Below are positions 46,583 through 56,100 of a stretch of DNA of 64,000 nucleotides, in pieces. The notes beneath the pieces are model-generated. The model was given only the letters and a program-made list of their open reading frames with translations, made no database searches and was not told the DNA's origin. The DNA comes from Psychroflexus sediminis (GTDB lineage: Bacteria; Bacteroidota; Bacteroidia; Flavobacteriales; Flavobacteriaceae). The stretch spans positions 62,001 to 126,000 of the forward strand of contig NZ_FNCW01000002.1 of the NCBI RefSeq assembly GCF_900099815.1, given 5' to 3'. Each line of letters opens with the position of its first letter. Positions within the stretch are counted from its first letter, which is position 1. Made by a program: the position numbers and the translations under genes.

Positions 46583-47741
46583 ATTCATCCATATTGCTAA
46601 AGATGAAAAGTTCATAAATAGCGCTTACTGGCAATTTGAACAAGTTGTTCCAGGTCAGAATGTATTTTATATTTTAGTAGATGATCTCAGTCCTGATAAG
46701 CTTAAATACTTGAGTTTAAGAGAAAATATGATTTTAATAAAAAATGATTTGGTGAGCATGAGAGAGTTTTTAGAATCAATAAAGACATTTACTCATTTCA
46801 TATTTCATGGATTAGGTTACGAGAGCAGCATTATATTTAATAGGCTGCCTGAAGGGTCAATACGATATTGGATGTTATTTGGTATAGAATTTTACCAAAA
46901 TCAGTATTTGTATGATAATAATAATTTGTTCGGTGGTGAAACCAATTTACTATATAAGAGAAGTCTATCGAAATTTAGATCTTTAAAAACATTGTTTAAA
47001 GCTAAATATTACAGAATAAATAAAAAAACTAAAATTCCAGAGTTAGAAATCAAAGAAGCTATTGAAAACGCAGATTTTTTGGGGATTTTTTATAAGGAAG
47101 AATTTAATTTTATTAAATCTAGGATTAAAAATGAAAAGTTAGAACACCTAAAATTTTCATATTATCCTATAGAGAAAATGTTAAATGATGCAGAAGCTTT
47201 TGTATCAGGTAATAATATTCTACTAGGTAATTCTGCTAGTTATACAAACAATCATTTGGAAGTTCTAAATCTTCTTTCAAATTTGAATATTTCTGATAAA
47301 AAAGTGATTTGTCCTTTAAGTTATGGGGATGAATATTATGCTAAAACTATAATTAAAGAAGGCAGAAATAAATTAAAAAATTCATTTGAAGCTCTAAATG
47401 ATTTTATTCCTTTACATAAGTACAATTCTTACTTAGAACAGTGTGGTTTTGTAATAATGAATCATTATAGGCAACAAGCTGTTGGAAATGTAATGACTAT
47501 GCTATGGATGGGAGCAAAAGTTTTTTTGGATGATCGTAATACTTTATACCATTATTTAAAAAGGATTAATGTCAATGTTTTTAATATAAAACATGATTTA
47601 AATCAAAAAGAACTGAGTCATTTATTGAATAGAGAACAGCGGTTGCATAATAGAAAAATACTTCTTGATGAAATAGGACAAGAAATTTTACAAAAGGAAT
47701 TTAAAATATTCTTAGCTCAACATTTTCGAGATGAGTCTTAA
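46560..47741 (+). CDS. WecF-like Fuc4NAc transferase (GT56)
   Basis: A 393-residue cytoplasmic transferase resembling enterobacterial WecF/RffT, which transfers Fuc4NAc from dTDP-Fuc4NAc to a lipid-linked acceptor. Diagnostic segments: LLGNSASYTNNHLEVLNLL, VICPLSYGDEYYAKTIIKEG and MNHYRQQAVGNVMTMLWMGA. With WecE upstream this fixes the donor sugar as a dTDP-4-amino-dideoxyhexose, here perhaps N-formylated. The start overlaps wecE by 23 bases and its stop overlaps the flippase gene by 11. Confidence 0.85.
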   Translation: MSFTKKNKFIHIAKDEKFINSAYWQFEQVVPGQNVFYILVDDLSPDKLKYLSLRENMILIKNDLVSMREFLESIKTFTHFIFHGLGYESSIIFNRLPEGSIRYWMLFGIEFYQNQYLYDNNNLFGGETNLLYKRSLSKFRSLKTLFKAKYYRINKKTKIPELEIKEAIENADFLGIFYKEEFNFIKSRIKNEKLEHLKFSYYPIEKMLNDAEAFVSGNNILLGNSASYTNNHLEVLNLLSNLNISDKKVICPLSYGDEYYAKTIIKEGRNKLKNSFEALNDFIPLHKYNSYLEQCGFVIMNHYRQQAVGNVMTMLWMGAKVFLDDRNTLYHYLKRINVNVFNIKHDLNQKELSHLLNREQRLHNRKILLDEIGQEILQKEFKIFLAQHFRDES

Positions 47742-49026
47742 GAAACAAGCGATTAGTGGAGTAAAATGGTCTGCTGTTTCGACTATTACTGTTGCAATTG
47801 TAAGCTTATTAAAAATTTCCGTGTTAGCACGTTTTTTAAAAGCAGAAGACTTTGGTTTAATGGCCTTGGTTAGTTTTGTACTTGGGTTTATGAACTTATT
47901 CATGGATATGGGACTAACATCAGCAATCCTACATAAGCAAAATATAACAAACCGCGAGTACGCTAGTTTATATTGGATAAATATAATATTTAGTATGATA
48001 TTGTTTGGTTTAATTAGCTTATCGAGTTTTGCTATAGCTTTTTTTTACGATGAGCCAGAATTGAAAGTTCTCATACCCATTATGGCAATTAGTATTATTT
48101 TATCAGCTTTAGGCAAGCAATTTAAAACAATTGAACAAAAAAATCTCAATTTTAAATACATAGCACTAACAGATATCATTGGCGCTGTTTTTGGTCTAGG
48201 AATAGGTTTAATAATGGCAATTAAAGGATATGGTGTGAAAGCTTTAGTTTATGCTGCTCTTACTCAATATGCAATATCAAATACCGTTTATTTTATCAAA
48301 GGAATAAAGGATCGTGGAATGATTTTTCATTTTAATTATCAAGAAACAAAGTTTTTTCTCAAAATCGGTATATATCAAGTTGGAGGACAAATTGTGAATT
48401 ACGTTAATAGAGATTTAGATATTCTATTAGTAGGTAAATTTTTTGGAGCAGAAATTTTAGGAGGGTATAGTTTAGCAAAACAGTTAGTTCAAAGACCAAT
48501 GCAAATATTAAACCCTATAATAACGCAAGTAGCTAGCCCAGTATTATCATTGAGTCAAGACAATAAGAATCAGTTAAAAGCTAGATTTCTAAAATTATTA
48601 AATATTGTAGCAACTTTAAATTTTTCAGCTTATAGTTTATTAGCAATATTAGCTTATCCAATTGTTTTCGTACTTTATGGTTCAGGTTTTACTGATATTT
48701 ACGTTCTTGTACAAATACTTTCTGTTTATATGTTTCTTCGCTCAGTATTAAGTCCAGTAGGAAGTTTAGTAATTGCTACAGGAAAGACATATTATGAATT
48801 CTATTGGAATTTATTAGTACTTATAATAACGCCTATTTTAATATATATGGGAGCACAACTCTCGATTGAAATGGTTGCATTATCACTTGTCATTTCAATT
48901 TTAATATTAATGATTCCATCATGGAAGCTACTTGTCAAGAAGCTATGTAATGCATCAATGTCTGAGTATTTTAACAGCTTTATACCAAAATGGGGCAGCC
49001 TAATACGAATGATAAAGGCAAAGTAG
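47731..49026 (+). CDS. Wzx-type polysaccharide flippase (MOP/WzxC-like)
   Basis: A 431-residue membrane protein with about 12 transmembrane helices. The N-terminus MSLKKQAISGVKWSAVSTI and SVLARFLKAEDFGLMALVS are characteristic of the polysaccharide-transporter branch of the MOP superfamily. It should flip the undecaprenyl-linked repeat unit to the periplasm for polymerisation. Coupled to the WecF-like gene by an 11-base overlap. Confidence 0.93.
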   Translation: MSLKKQAISGVKWSAVSTITVAIVSLLKISVLARFLKAEDFGLMALVSFVLGFMNLFMDMGLTSAILHKQNITNREYASLYWINIIFSMILFGLISLSSFAIAFFYDEPELKVLIPIMAISIILSALGKQFKTIEQKNLNFKYIALTDIIGAVFGLGIGLIMAIKGYGVKALVYAALTQYAISNTVYFIKGIKDRGMIFHFNYQETKFFLKIGIYQVGGQIVNYVNRDLDILLVGKFFGAEILGGYSLAKQLVQRPMQILNPIITQVASPVLSLSQDNKNQLKARFLKLLNIVATLNFSAYSLLAILAYPIVFVLYGSGFTDIYVLVQILSVYMFLRSVLSPVGSLVIATGKTYYEFYWNLLVLIITPILIYMGAQLSIEMVALSLVISILILMIPSWKLLVKKLCNASMSEYFNSFIPKWGSLIRMIKAK

Positions 49027-49154
49027 ATTGATTTTTTAATAGATTAATAAAATTTAATTTAGACAATTATTTTTATAGTGCGAATAATACTCTGATGATA
49101 TTACAGGGTTTAAAAAAATAAAGTAAGAACAAATTCCAAAGGAAAATTACCTCA

Positions 49155-50405
49155 ATGAAAGAAATAAAAGTTTTGCATGTTGTTGCGGGGAGTCTAAATG
49201 GAGGAGCTGCTAAAGGAGCATATTGGCAACATCAGGGCCTTTTAGAAATAGGTGTTGATTCAAGAGTGTTAATAAATTCAAGGGAAGTTCCTTCAGATGA
49301 AAATGTTACTTCCATTATATTTGATAAAAAATCATTGATTAGGCAAGCTGTGAAATCTCAATTAGATCAATTACCTCTTAAGTTTTATGAAAATGATCAA
49401 AGATCGATTTTTAGTGTCGGTTTTTTTGGCCATGATATCACAAAGCATGATTGGTATAAGTGGGCAGATGTTATTAATTTACACTGGATTAATGCAGGCT
49501 TTATTAGTATTAAAGGAATAGGCAAAATTAAAAAACCAATAGTTTGGACATTAAGAGATATGTGGCCTTTTACAGGAGGTTGTCATTATAGCTTAGGCTG
49601 TGAAAATTATAAAACAGGATGTGGTTCTTGTTTTCAGTTAGGTAGTGCAAATAAACATGATTTATCGCGTATGATAAACCTGAGTAAACAAAAGAAATTA
49701 CCTAAATCTATGAAATTGGTAGGTATAAGTAATTGGATTAGCCAACAAGCTATACAAAGCTCGGTCTTTAAAAATTTCGATGTTAGAACAATTTTTAATA
49801 ATATAAACTGTTCTGAATTTTACCCAATTGATAAAAAAAATTCTAGGGAAGTACTTGGTTTTCCTGCTAATAAGAAAATAATTCTGGTTGGTGCCCAAAA
49901 TATTAATGACTTTTATAAGGGTTTCAATAAGTATTTGGGTGCCATCTCTTCTTTAGCTAAAAAACAATATTTTTTAGTTTTTTTTGGAAATTTAGATGAA
50001 TCATTATTGAAAAATATTGAATTTGAATATAAAAACTTTGGTTTTTTAAATGATTCAATTTCCTTAAACTTATTATATTCCTGTGCTGATGTTTTTGTAG
50101 CGCCAAGTATTATGGATGCTTTTGGTAAGACTATTGGAGAATCTATGGCTTGTGGAACACCTGTGGTCTGTTTTGACAGCACAGGTCCAAAGGATATTGT
50201 TGATCATAAGATAAATGGTTATAAAGCAAAACCTTACCAGATTGAAGACCTAAGAGAAGGGATAACTTGGGTTTTAGAAAATGATGAAAAGCAACAAGAA
50301 TTAAGTAGAAATGCAATAAAAAAGGTTAAATCTACATTTGATTCAAAAATAATTGCTTCTCAATATTTAAAACTTTATGAAGAATGCTTAGAAATCAATA
50401 TGTAG
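49155..50405 (+). CDS. GT4 glycosyltransferase with Cys-rich insert
   Basis: A 416-residue GT-B transferase. The N-terminal VVAGSLNGGAAKGAYWQHQG and C-terminal donor-site FVAPSIMDAFGKTIGESMAC with Glu are typical of GT4. A Cys-rich insert (TLRDMWPFTGGCHYS, then CENYKTGCGSC, residues about 137-160) marks a subgroup common in Bacteroidota capsule loci; it may bind a metal. Acceptor and sugar are unknown. It follows the flippase after 128 AT-rich bases. Confidence 0.9.
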   Translation: MKEIKVLHVVAGSLNGGAAKGAYWQHQGLLEIGVDSRVLINSREVPSDENVTSIIFDKKSLIRQAVKSQLDQLPLKFYENDQRSIFSVGFFGHDITKHDWYKWADVINLHWINAGFISIKGIGKIKKPIVWTLRDMWPFTGGCHYSLGCENYKTGCGSCFQLGSANKHDLSRMINLSKQKKLPKSMKLVGISNWISQQAIQSSVFKNFDVRTIFNNINCSEFYPIDKKNSREVLGFPANKKIILVGAQNINDFYKGFNKYLGAISSLAKKQYFLVFFGNLDESLLKNIEFEYKNFGFLNDSISLNLLYSCADVFVAPSIMDAFGKTIGESMACGTPVVCFDSTGPKDIVDHKINGYKAKPYQIEDLREGITWVLENDEKQQELSRNAIKKVKSTFDSKIIASQYLKLYEECLEINM

Positions 50406-50472
50406 TAGAAAACTATATAAGCCATGTAAGCTTCCCCAAAAACCGAACTGTTTAAAAATAAGTTTATCAAAT

Positions 50473-51993
50473 ATGAATACGTATATTAATTATATTCTAA
50501 TAATATTATCTTTTATTGCCTATTCACAAAAAAATGATATGGTCGATTCTCTAGACATATATACTGGTGGGAATAATTATAATTTGTATAATGATATTCT
50601 ATATGGTGGTGGAGTTATTTATGATGAGGATTTAGAGAGTTATCCACCTCAGTTAAATACTGGTTTTTTAAAATTAGGCATAGATAACAATTCAGACCAA
50701 GTAAAAAAAAAGATAATTAACCATAGTAAGTTTAATAAAGGAATTAACATCAGTAGCGATGCTGGCCTATTTTTGTCAACCAAATATTACGGAACACTTA
50801 TTTCTCCTAGGAGCATGGTTCTAGCAATGCATTTTCCAACTGATTATTACGATAATAGAAATAATTATTCATTAGGCTTTTGGATAAATGTTGATAAGTT
50901 GAATGGGAACGGTTTAGCTTTCTCAAAAGTTAATGGTGCTTTTTCATTTTTTTCCAACCAAGATTTAAAAACAATAGGAGCAAAGGCTTATCAGCAAAAT
51001 AACAAAGACAATAATTATATCTTTGAGGTTGCCAGAGTTGATGGTGATTATAGCTATATAAGGTACAATCCAGATAATACTTACATAATTAGGTTTTTTA
51101 TTTATAAAGAAAGCGGATTGAAAGTTAAAGAACTAGAAATTTTGAACCCCGTTTTTCTTGATGGAATTAATCATCAAATTGACCCATATTTTTATTACAA
51201 GAGTCAGTCCGAAACATTAAAAAGTAATAAAAAAGGGAAGTTGGCTGTAATTATAGGAGATAGTCAACATCAAGATAGGGAATTACATAAAGTAATAGCA
51301 AGACGTACTGGCTTGAATATTATTTCAATGGCTAGAGGAGGACATTCTATTAAATACAAGCATCAAAATAAAAATAGACCGAATATGTTTTGGTTCTATG
51401 AAAAGAACTTGAAGGAAGCGATTTTGAAAATTAAAAATGTTGATTATTATATTTTACAATTGTCCACAAATGATACAAATGGAGGAGGAGAATTATCAGT
51501 AGATGCTATTCAGGAAGTAATTAATAATTATCCTTATTATGGAGATGATGCTACAACTATAAATAATAAAATAGCTAAATTTAATTCATTAATAGAAGTT
51601 GAAAAAGAAAATATTTTCGGTTATAAACAAACTTTTGCAGCATTTATTATGCAATTTTTAGAGATTAATCCTCAAGCTCGATTAATTTTAGCTTCAACAC
51701 CGATATCCCCACATAAATTGACAGGAAAAGCAGATGCTGATGGAAACGGAATTTGGCAAGATGGCTGGAATCCACTGAATGCAAGGACAGCAATAAATCC
51801 AAGGTTTGAATCCATTAGAAACGATTCAAAGGAAGTGTCCGAGTGGTTCGGTGCAAACTGGATAGATTTAAAAAACGGAGTGGGACTTACTTTTGATAAT
51901 GCTATAAATTACTGTTTAGATGGAACACACTGGAAAAAAGAAATTAAAATAAGAATAGGAAAAGCTCTAAGCGAAGAGCTGGAAAAAATGTAA
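50473..51993 (+). CDS. Exported SGNH/GDSL-type hydrolase-like protein
   Basis: A 506-residue protein with a signal peptide (INYILIILSFIAYSQ), an N-terminal beta-sandwich-like part (residues about 80-240) and a C-terminal SGNH domain: Ser in AVIIGDSQHQDRE, block III Asn in QLSTNDTNGGG and the Asp-x2-His pair in CLDGTHWKKE. SGNH enzymes in polysaccharide clusters add or remove acyl groups on the exported polymer. I infer periplasmic or surface action on this polysaccharide. Confidence 0.75.
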   Translation: MNTYINYILIILSFIAYSQKNDMVDSLDIYTGGNNYNLYNDILYGGGVIYDEDLESYPPQLNTGFLKLGIDNNSDQVKKKIINHSKFNKGINISSDAGLFLSTKYYGTLISPRSMVLAMHFPTDYYDNRNNYSLGFWINVDKLNGNGLAFSKVNGAFSFFSNQDLKTIGAKAYQQNNKDNNYIFEVARVDGDYSYIRYNPDNTYIIRFFIYKESGLKVKELEILNPVFLDGINHQIDPYFYYKSQSETLKSNKKGKLAVIIGDSQHQDRELHKVIARRTGLNIISMARGGHSIKYKHQNKNRPNMFWFYEKNLKEAILKIKNVDYYILQLSTNDTNGGGELSVDAIQEVINNYPYYGDDATTINNKIAKFNSLIEVEKENIFGYKQTFAAFIMQFLEINPQARLILASTPISPHKLTGKADADGNGIWQDGWNPLNARTAINPRFESIRNDSKEVSEWFGANWIDLKNGVGLTFDNAINYCLDGTHWKKEIKIRIGKALSEELEKM

Positions 51994-52045
51994 AGCTGAC
52001 AAAGTTTTATTAGTTTTTTTCAAAAGATAGAATATTTAGAAAAGA

Positions 52046-52843
52046 ATGGAAAAAAGCGATTATTATATTAAGCCAGACACACTTGTTATAACTGCTACTT
52101 TAGGTACAAGAAATTCCTTGCCTAAAACAATCAAATCAGTAAGGGAAAATGGCGGTAACAGAGTTCATCACGTTTTAACTTGCCCCAAGAGTAAACTAAA
52201 AGCTTTAAAAGCTAGATATCCTTTATTAGATGTCGTTGAGGAACCTAAAGAAAAAAAAGGAATATATACAGCCTTGAATAGTGTGATTAAAAAGTACGCA
52301 AAAGACTACAAATATGTGACCTTTATAAACGATGATGATTACTGGCTATCAGGATTCAAACTATTGTTCTTAGCCTTAGATAAAAATCAAAAATTAGATG
52401 CTGTTTATGGAAGAACCTTATTTGTATCAGAAAGTAATAAAATAATCAGAGAGCAAGCATCGTCTTTTAGATACAAGGCTTTTAAAGCTTTATTATCTAA
52501 AAGGATTGTATTATTCACACAACAAGCAACTTTAATAAAAAGTGAATTGTTTTATGAAATTGGAGGCTTTGATGAAAATTATAAATTAATTGCAGATTCA
52601 AAATTTTGGGCAGAAGCTATTGATTCAGGTGCTCAATTTTCTTTTATTGATACATTAGCTGCAGCATATACATTACAGGAAGGGCAGTTGTCTTCTGACA
52701 AAAAAACTCAAAATTTTGAATACAATAAATTACTTAAAGAAAAAATGTTTTCAAAAATTAGTTTACCAGTCATTGTTTTTGAAAGCATTATTTTTAGAAT
52801 ACATAATATCCCCGTTTATCTTAAAAGAATATTTCTAAAGTAA
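52046..52843 (+). CDS. GT2 glycosyltransferase
   Basis: A 265-residue GT-A transferase: an N-terminal TATLGTRNSLPKTIKSVREN, a metal-binding INDDDYWLSG (DDD) and an acceptor-side GGFDENYKLIADSKFWAEAI. The donor sugar is not deducible. It lies between the SGNH protein and an acyltransferase in the serotype-specific block. Confidence 0.85.
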   Translation: MEKSDYYIKPDTLVITATLGTRNSLPKTIKSVRENGGNRVHHVLTCPKSKLKALKARYPLLDVVEEPKEKKGIYTALNSVIKKYAKDYKYVTFINDDDYWLSGFKLLFLALDKNQKLDAVYGRTLFVSESNKIIREQASSFRYKAFKALLSKRIVLFTQQATLIKSELFYEIGGFDENYKLIADSKFWAEAIDSGAQFSFIDTLAAAYTLQEGQLSSDKKTQNFEYNKLLKEKMFSKISLPVIVFESIIFRIHNIPVYLKRIFLK

Positions 52844-52870
52844 AATTGTAAAAAAATTAAAAATGAAAAA

Positions 52871-53542
52871 ATGAAGAAAGTGTTGTCTTTTATAGTAGTC
52901 TTTTTTCCTTGGAAGATTAAAAGGTGGTTACTCGTTAAAATTTGGAAATATGAATTACATCCTACTTCTAAAATAGGATTGTCTTATATCTTTCCAGTAA
53001 AATTAATTATGGACGAATATAGCAGTATTGGTCATTTCAACATAGCTATAAATTTAGAGCAAATAATATTAGGCCAAAAATCGTCTATTGCCCGTTCGAA
53101 CTGGATTACGGGTTATCCAACAAATAAAAAAAAATCCTTACATTTTACACATCAAATAGGTAGAAGAAGTGAATTAATAATAGGCAATGATTCGGCAATA
53201 ACGAAACATCATCATATTGATTGTACAAACCAGATTTTAATAGGTGATTATGTTACAATAGCTGGATATTATTCTCAATTTTTAACCCATTCTATCAATA
53301 TATATGATAGCAAACAAGATAGTAAGCCAATCAAAATAGGTGATTATTGCTTTGTTGGAACAAATAGTGTGTTACTGGGCGGGGCTAATTTGCCTGCTTA
53401 TTCTGTTTTAGGAGCAAAATCATTATTAAATAAGGACTTTAATGAAGGTTATACCTTATATGGTGGTGTTCCTGCAAAACCTATCTCTCGAATTTCTAGT
53501 GAAGCCAAATACTTTATAAGAGAAGAAGGATTTGTTTATTAA
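52871..53542 (+). CDS. Hexapeptide-repeat acyltransferase
   Basis: A 223-residue left-handed beta-helix protein: repeats such as LIIGNDSAITKHHHIDCTNQ, ILIGDYVTIAGYYSQF and PIKIGDYCFVGTNSVLLGGA, ending with YGGVPAKPISRI. It belongs to the NeuD/WcaF/LpxA-like acetyltransferases and probably O-acetylates the polymer or a precursor. An earlier ATG at 52863 is out of frame. Confidence 0.85.
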   Translation: MKKVLSFIVVFFPWKIKRWLLVKIWKYELHPTSKIGLSYIFPVKLIMDEYSSIGHFNIAINLEQIILGQKSSIARSNWITGYPTNKKKSLHFTHQIGRRSELIIGNDSAITKHHHIDCTNQILIGDYVTIAGYYSQFLTHSINIYDSKQDSKPIKIGDYCFVGTNSVLLGGANLPAYSVLGAKSLLNKDFNEGYTLYGGVPAKPISRISSEAKYFIREEGFVY

Positions 53543-53572
53543 AATTTATACTGCATCAAACTAAAATTTCAT

Positions 53573-54808
53573 ATGGGTTTAAATCGAAGTATAAAAATTA
53601 AAAATAAATTTTCATTAAATTCATATATAGAATTTACTTCTGTATTGATGATATTTTTACAGGGTTTTGTCATTTTTGGTGTTTTTATTATTGATTTAAG
53701 ATTATTTTACATTTTTTTAATTGTAAATAGTGTTCTGTTATATAGTATTTACGGAATAAGGCTACATAAATACTTATTTGGTCTAATTTTTTTTCTAATC
53801 GTACATGCAATAGTTGTAAATACTTATTATGGTATTCCCTGGTCTTATTTTATTAAACAAACGATTGGTATTTCAATTGTAGCGATATATTTCTATAATG
53901 TTTTTGTGTTATGTGATATGAAAAAAATGTTCAAATTATATCTCAAACTTGCAATAGTTTTTTGTGTTATAGCAATTATTTTTTATCCAACTGGTCTTTT
54001 AGATAAAGAGTTTAGCAGGATGGATGGGCTGATGACAGAGCCTTCAAAGTTTATAATCATTAATGTGCCAGCATTGTATTATTTTTTAAATAAGAAGAAA
54101 TTTATACAATCTTTTATTTTGTTACTAGGCTTCATATTAGCACAATCATCTATTGGCTTTATAGCTATCTTTATTATGTTGCTATTTCTGTTTATAAGAA
54201 AGAGTACTTTAAAATATGTAGGATTAACAATACTACCCTTTTTCTTTTTAATACCTTACTTACAAACCAATGAGAATTTTCAATTAAGATATAATCAGAC
54301 CATCGAAAACCTTAATGTCTTTGAAACTAAATCTTTTGATGAGAATACTAATTTAAGTTCATTTATTTTATTAAAAAGTGCCTATATCTCGATTAACAAT
54401 TTTATTGATCATCCTTTGGGAACGGGTATTGGATCTTTTGCTTATCAGCATGATGTTTACATTAAAGATCTTAAAGTGTCTAGATATTTTGAAGCATCTG
54501 GATTAAAAAATCTTAACCGAGAAGATGCAAATTCTATGTTTTTTAGAATACTTTCTGATTTTGGGTTATTTGGTTTACTCGCTATAATTGTTTTTTTATT
54601 TTTGGGAATTTTAGTATTTGTCAAAGATTTTGATTCTGAAAAAAAGACTGTATGTACAGGTATATTAATTTATTTCCTTTTAAAGCTTTTAAGAATGGGC
54701 CACTATTTTCCGGAAGAAATGTTTTTCTTTTTATTTATGTTCCTGTTTAATTTGCCAAAAATAACTTTAAAGTTAAATGAAAACGAACCTGCAAAATTAA
54801 TCAAATAA
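53573..54808 (+). CDS. Wzy-like O-antigen polymerase
   Basis: A 411-residue membrane protein with about 11-12 transmembrane segments and a large loop (residues 230-320) containing HPLGTGIGSFAYQHDVY, the marker of the O-antigen ligase/polymerase (Wzy_C-like) family. It probably polymerises the flipped repeat units. The neighbouring gene is of the same type; which one polymerises cannot be decided from sequence. Confidence 0.8.
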   Translation: MGLNRSIKIKNKFSLNSYIEFTSVLMIFLQGFVIFGVFIIDLRLFYIFLIVNSVLLYSIYGIRLHKYLFGLIFFLIVHAIVVNTYYGIPWSYFIKQTIGISIVAIYFYNVFVLCDMKKMFKLYLKLAIVFCVIAIIFYPTGLLDKEFSRMDGLMTEPSKFIIINVPALYYFLNKKKFIQSFILLLGFILAQSSIGFIAIFIMLLFLFIRKSTLKYVGLTILPFFFLIPYLQTNENFQLRYNQTIENLNVFETKSFDENTNLSSFILLKSAYISINNFIDHPLGTGIGSFAYQHDVYIKDLKVSRYFEASGLKNLNREDANSMFFRILSDFGLFGLLAIIVFLFLGILVFVKDFDSEKKTVCTGILIYFLLKLLRMGHYFPEEMFFFLFMFLFNLPKITLKLNENEPAKLIK

Positions 54809-56052
54809 TGAAAAGTGAAATCAGTAAAAAACTCTTAATCTTTTCATTATACGGCATAGCTGCTTTTCCATTGTTGCCTGAAGAAATTTTGGGATTACCT
54901 GTTATTCTACTATTTATTTCTAGTGTTATTAATTTTATTGAAACGAAGAAAATTAATTTTAATTATAAAAAACTTTTTATTGCCACGATTCCTTTTATTT
55001 TATTTCTATTTTCTTCTTTCTATTCAGATGATTTTAGCTACGCCTTCAAAAAAGTAAGTGGTACAAGACTGTCACTATTAGTAGTTCCATTGAGTTTTTT
55101 TTTATTAAAAAGTGAATCAATACAACATATAAAATCAAACCTGACAAAGTTTCAAATGCTTTTTAGTATTTCATCTTTGTTATTGTGTGTGATTTATTTT
55201 ACTTATCTGCCTTTTATAGAGCCGTCAAATAATCCAGCTTTTGTATTTCCTTCTGGTTTTTTTTTCAAATTTGCAGTAAATGATATTCCTTATTTTCATA
55301 TAGAGCCTGTTTATTTTTCATTTTTGATAACGCTTAGCCTAATTAACACAGTACATTTATTCACAACAAAAAAGCTGAATTCATTTTTTTTTATAATCAT
55401 CATCATAATATACTTAAGTGTCGTGTTTTTATTAGTAAGTAAAATCGCTATATTATTTACAATTCTTTTTGGCGCATGGTTTATTTTTTTTAAACTAAAA
55501 AGAAAAAAAATAAGTATAATACTTATAATATTAGCACTACTAATCATTTATCCTATTTACCAGATACCTTCAATCAAATACGAAGTTGAAGAGTTGCAAT
55601 ATTTTTATAAAGGAAAAAAAAGAGCCAAGGATGATAGTACTCAACAAAGATACAGAGTGACTAAGAGCTCTTTAGATTTGGCTAAACAAGTTAATCCTCT
55701 AATAGGAACTGGTATTGGTGATGTGCAGAAAGAATTAAATGAAGTCTATGAGAAGAATAATTACGAAGAATTGTTAACTAAAAAATTTGACACACATAAT
55801 CAGTTTATAAGTATTTTTCTAGGAGTGGGCATTATCGGGCTTTTAGGCTTAATGGCTCATTTAATTTCACTAATTGTATTAGCCTTTAATAAAAAATTCA
55901 ACTACAGCCTTTGGGCTTTGTTGTTCATTATACTACAAATGTTTACCGAAACCGTTTTGGAGAGGCAACTTCCTGTAATTGTTTACTCCTTTTTGATATC
56001 ATTTATTTTATTTTTACCAAAAAATCTATCTTTCAACAAAAAAAGAAGATAA
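54808..56052 (+). CDS. O-antigen ligase/polymerase-family membrane protein
   Basis: A 414-residue polytopic protein with about 11 membrane segments and the periplasmic loop NPLIGTGIGDVQKELNEVYE and FDTHNQFISIFLGVGIIGLL, typical of the WaaL/Wzy_C family. It overlaps the previous Wzy-like gene by one base (TAATG). It could be a second polymerase or the ligase that moves the polymer to lipid A or another anchor. Confidence 0.8.
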   Translation: MKSEISKKLLIFSLYGIAAFPLLPEEILGLPVILLFISSVINFIETKKINFNYKKLFIATIPFILFLFSSFYSDDFSYAFKKVSGTRLSLLVVPLSFFLLKSESIQHIKSNLTKFQMLFSISSLLLCVIYFTYLPFIEPSNNPAFVFPSGFFFKFAVNDIPYFHIEPVYFSFLITLSLINTVHLFTTKKLNSFFFIIIIIIYLSVVFLLVSKIAILFTILFGAWFIFFKLKRKKISIILIILALLIIYPIYQIPSIKYEVEELQYFYKGKKRAKDDSTQQRYRVTKSSLDLAKQVNPLIGTGIGDVQKELNEVYEKNNYEELLTKKFDTHNQFISIFLGVGIIGLLGLMAHLISLIVLAFNKKFNYSLWALLFIILQMFTETVLERQLPVIVYSFLISFILFLPKNLSFNKKRR

Positions 56053-56100
56053 TTTATTTCAAATCTTAATTAAGAATCCTATAATTTAATACACATTAAT

